A DNA stretch of 64,000 nucleotides, from assembly GCA_018402385.1 (NCBI GenBank), contig JAGYJA010000007.1, positions 721,545 to 785,544 of the forward strand, in the 5' to 3' direction. Numbering within the stretch: the stretch's first letter is position 1; each line of letters opens with the position of its first letter. Source of the DNA: Flavobacteriaceae bacterium (GTDB lineage Bacteria; Bacteroidota; Bacteroidia; Flavobacteriales; Flavobacteriaceae). The translations under genes were made by a program, and so were the position numbers. Below, piece after piece: positions 63,855-64,000 of the stretch. The notes below the pieces were generated by a model. The model was not told where the DNA came from, did no database searches, and saw nothing but the letters and a program-made list of their open reading frames with translations.

Positions 63855-64000
63855 CTAAACCTTCACATCCCGCAACAACAACTGTATAGTCTTAGTTCCA
63901 TTCCAGGTGTTTTCATCAAGAGAATAGACAGCTTTAAAGGGTTTTTTGTCTTTGATGAGTTTATACTGTTCGCCCATCCCAAATCCAATTCCCGTAAAAG
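63855..64000 (-). CDS. recJ: Probable RecJ single-strand exonuclease, 3' end only
   Basis: The last 47 codons of a minus-strand gene that continues past the window. The sequence GIGFGMGEQYKLIKDKKPF and YSLDENTWNGTKTIQLLLRD resembles the C-terminal OB-fold end of flavobacterial RecJ (IGFGxGxxY, then S-x-D-E-N-x-W-N-G, then L-Q-L). RecJ degrades single-stranded DNA 5' to 3' in recombination and repair. All catalytic motifs are outside, so the call rests on the tail alone. Confidence 0.55.
   Translation of the reverse strand, partial: FTGIGFGMGEQYKLIKDKKPFKAVYSLDENTWNGTKTIQLLLRDVKV

Overview
The window is an AT-rich bacterial chromosome segment from a Bacteroidota species, almost certainly a (probably marine) member of Flavobacteriaceae. 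Evidence: promoters of the Bacteroidota type (TTG, about 18 bases, then TAnnTTTG), a protein with a C-terminal type IX secretion (T9SS) sorting domain, an IPExxxVDY-family gene between rnc and pyk, the Bat aerotolerance operon, and many lipoproteins and outer-membrane proteins typical of the group. There are no rRNA genes, insertion sequences, phage genes or CRISPR arrays. Nearly all of it is ordinary core genome.

Layout. 1-8.1 kb (minus strand): a helicase/nuclease pair resembling AddB and AddA, with an OmpA/thrombospondin-3 protein and kbl between them. 8.2-12.2 kb: sodA, then a gap with two copies of a hairpin-plus-41-base element, then a long PurF-type amidotransferase and a PfkB kinase. 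12.2-17.9 kb: rnhA and purN facing away from acpP-fabF-rnc-IPExxxVDY-pyk. 17.9-20.6 kb: dinB, a Rossmann-fold protein, a CYTH protein and a YCII-domain lipoprotein. 20.6-28.6 kb: pbpC and its alpha-2-macroglobulin partner. 28.7-33.7 kb: a monooxygenase-like gene, an isoaspartyl peptidase, a CAP lipoprotein, 3-hydroxyanthranilate dioxygenase, an ALDH7-type dehydrogenase and a beta-barrel protein. 33.7-37.4 kb: a phosphatase, an AlbA_2-domain protein, an SDR and a DUF4382 lipoprotein. 37.5-46.6 kb: the Bat operon (moxR, DUF58, BatD-like, two VWA proteins, TPR, BatD, BatE). 46.6-51.5 kb: a carbonic anhydrase / SulP anion transporter cluster with two paralogous 99-residue proteins. 51.5-61 kb: cvpA, pheS, gpsA, nadD-gmk-yicC, tRNA-Ala, a MATE transporter, a 2OG oxygenase, queD and lpxH. 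61-64 kb: a BspA-type repeat protein with a T9SS tail, a gene-poor gap, and the 3' end of a probable recJ.

How it works together. The most coherent systems are the fatty-acid/rnc/pyk operon, the periplasmic pbpC-macroglobulin pair, the Bat membrane complex, and the bicarbonate cluster (SulP plus one exported and one cytosolic beta-carbonic anhydrase). The two 99-residue proteins of that last cluster are the best candidate for an undescribed component.

Sequence quality. At least seven genes (YCII lipoprotein, pbpC, macroglobulin, isoaspartyl peptidase, a beta-barrel, pheS and MATE) are broken by single-base indels, mostly in short A/T runs. Because pheS is essential, these are most likely sequencing or assembly errors. 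I give the whole gene in each case and state where the frame breaks. Start codons were moved downstream of the longest open frame where family motifs require it.
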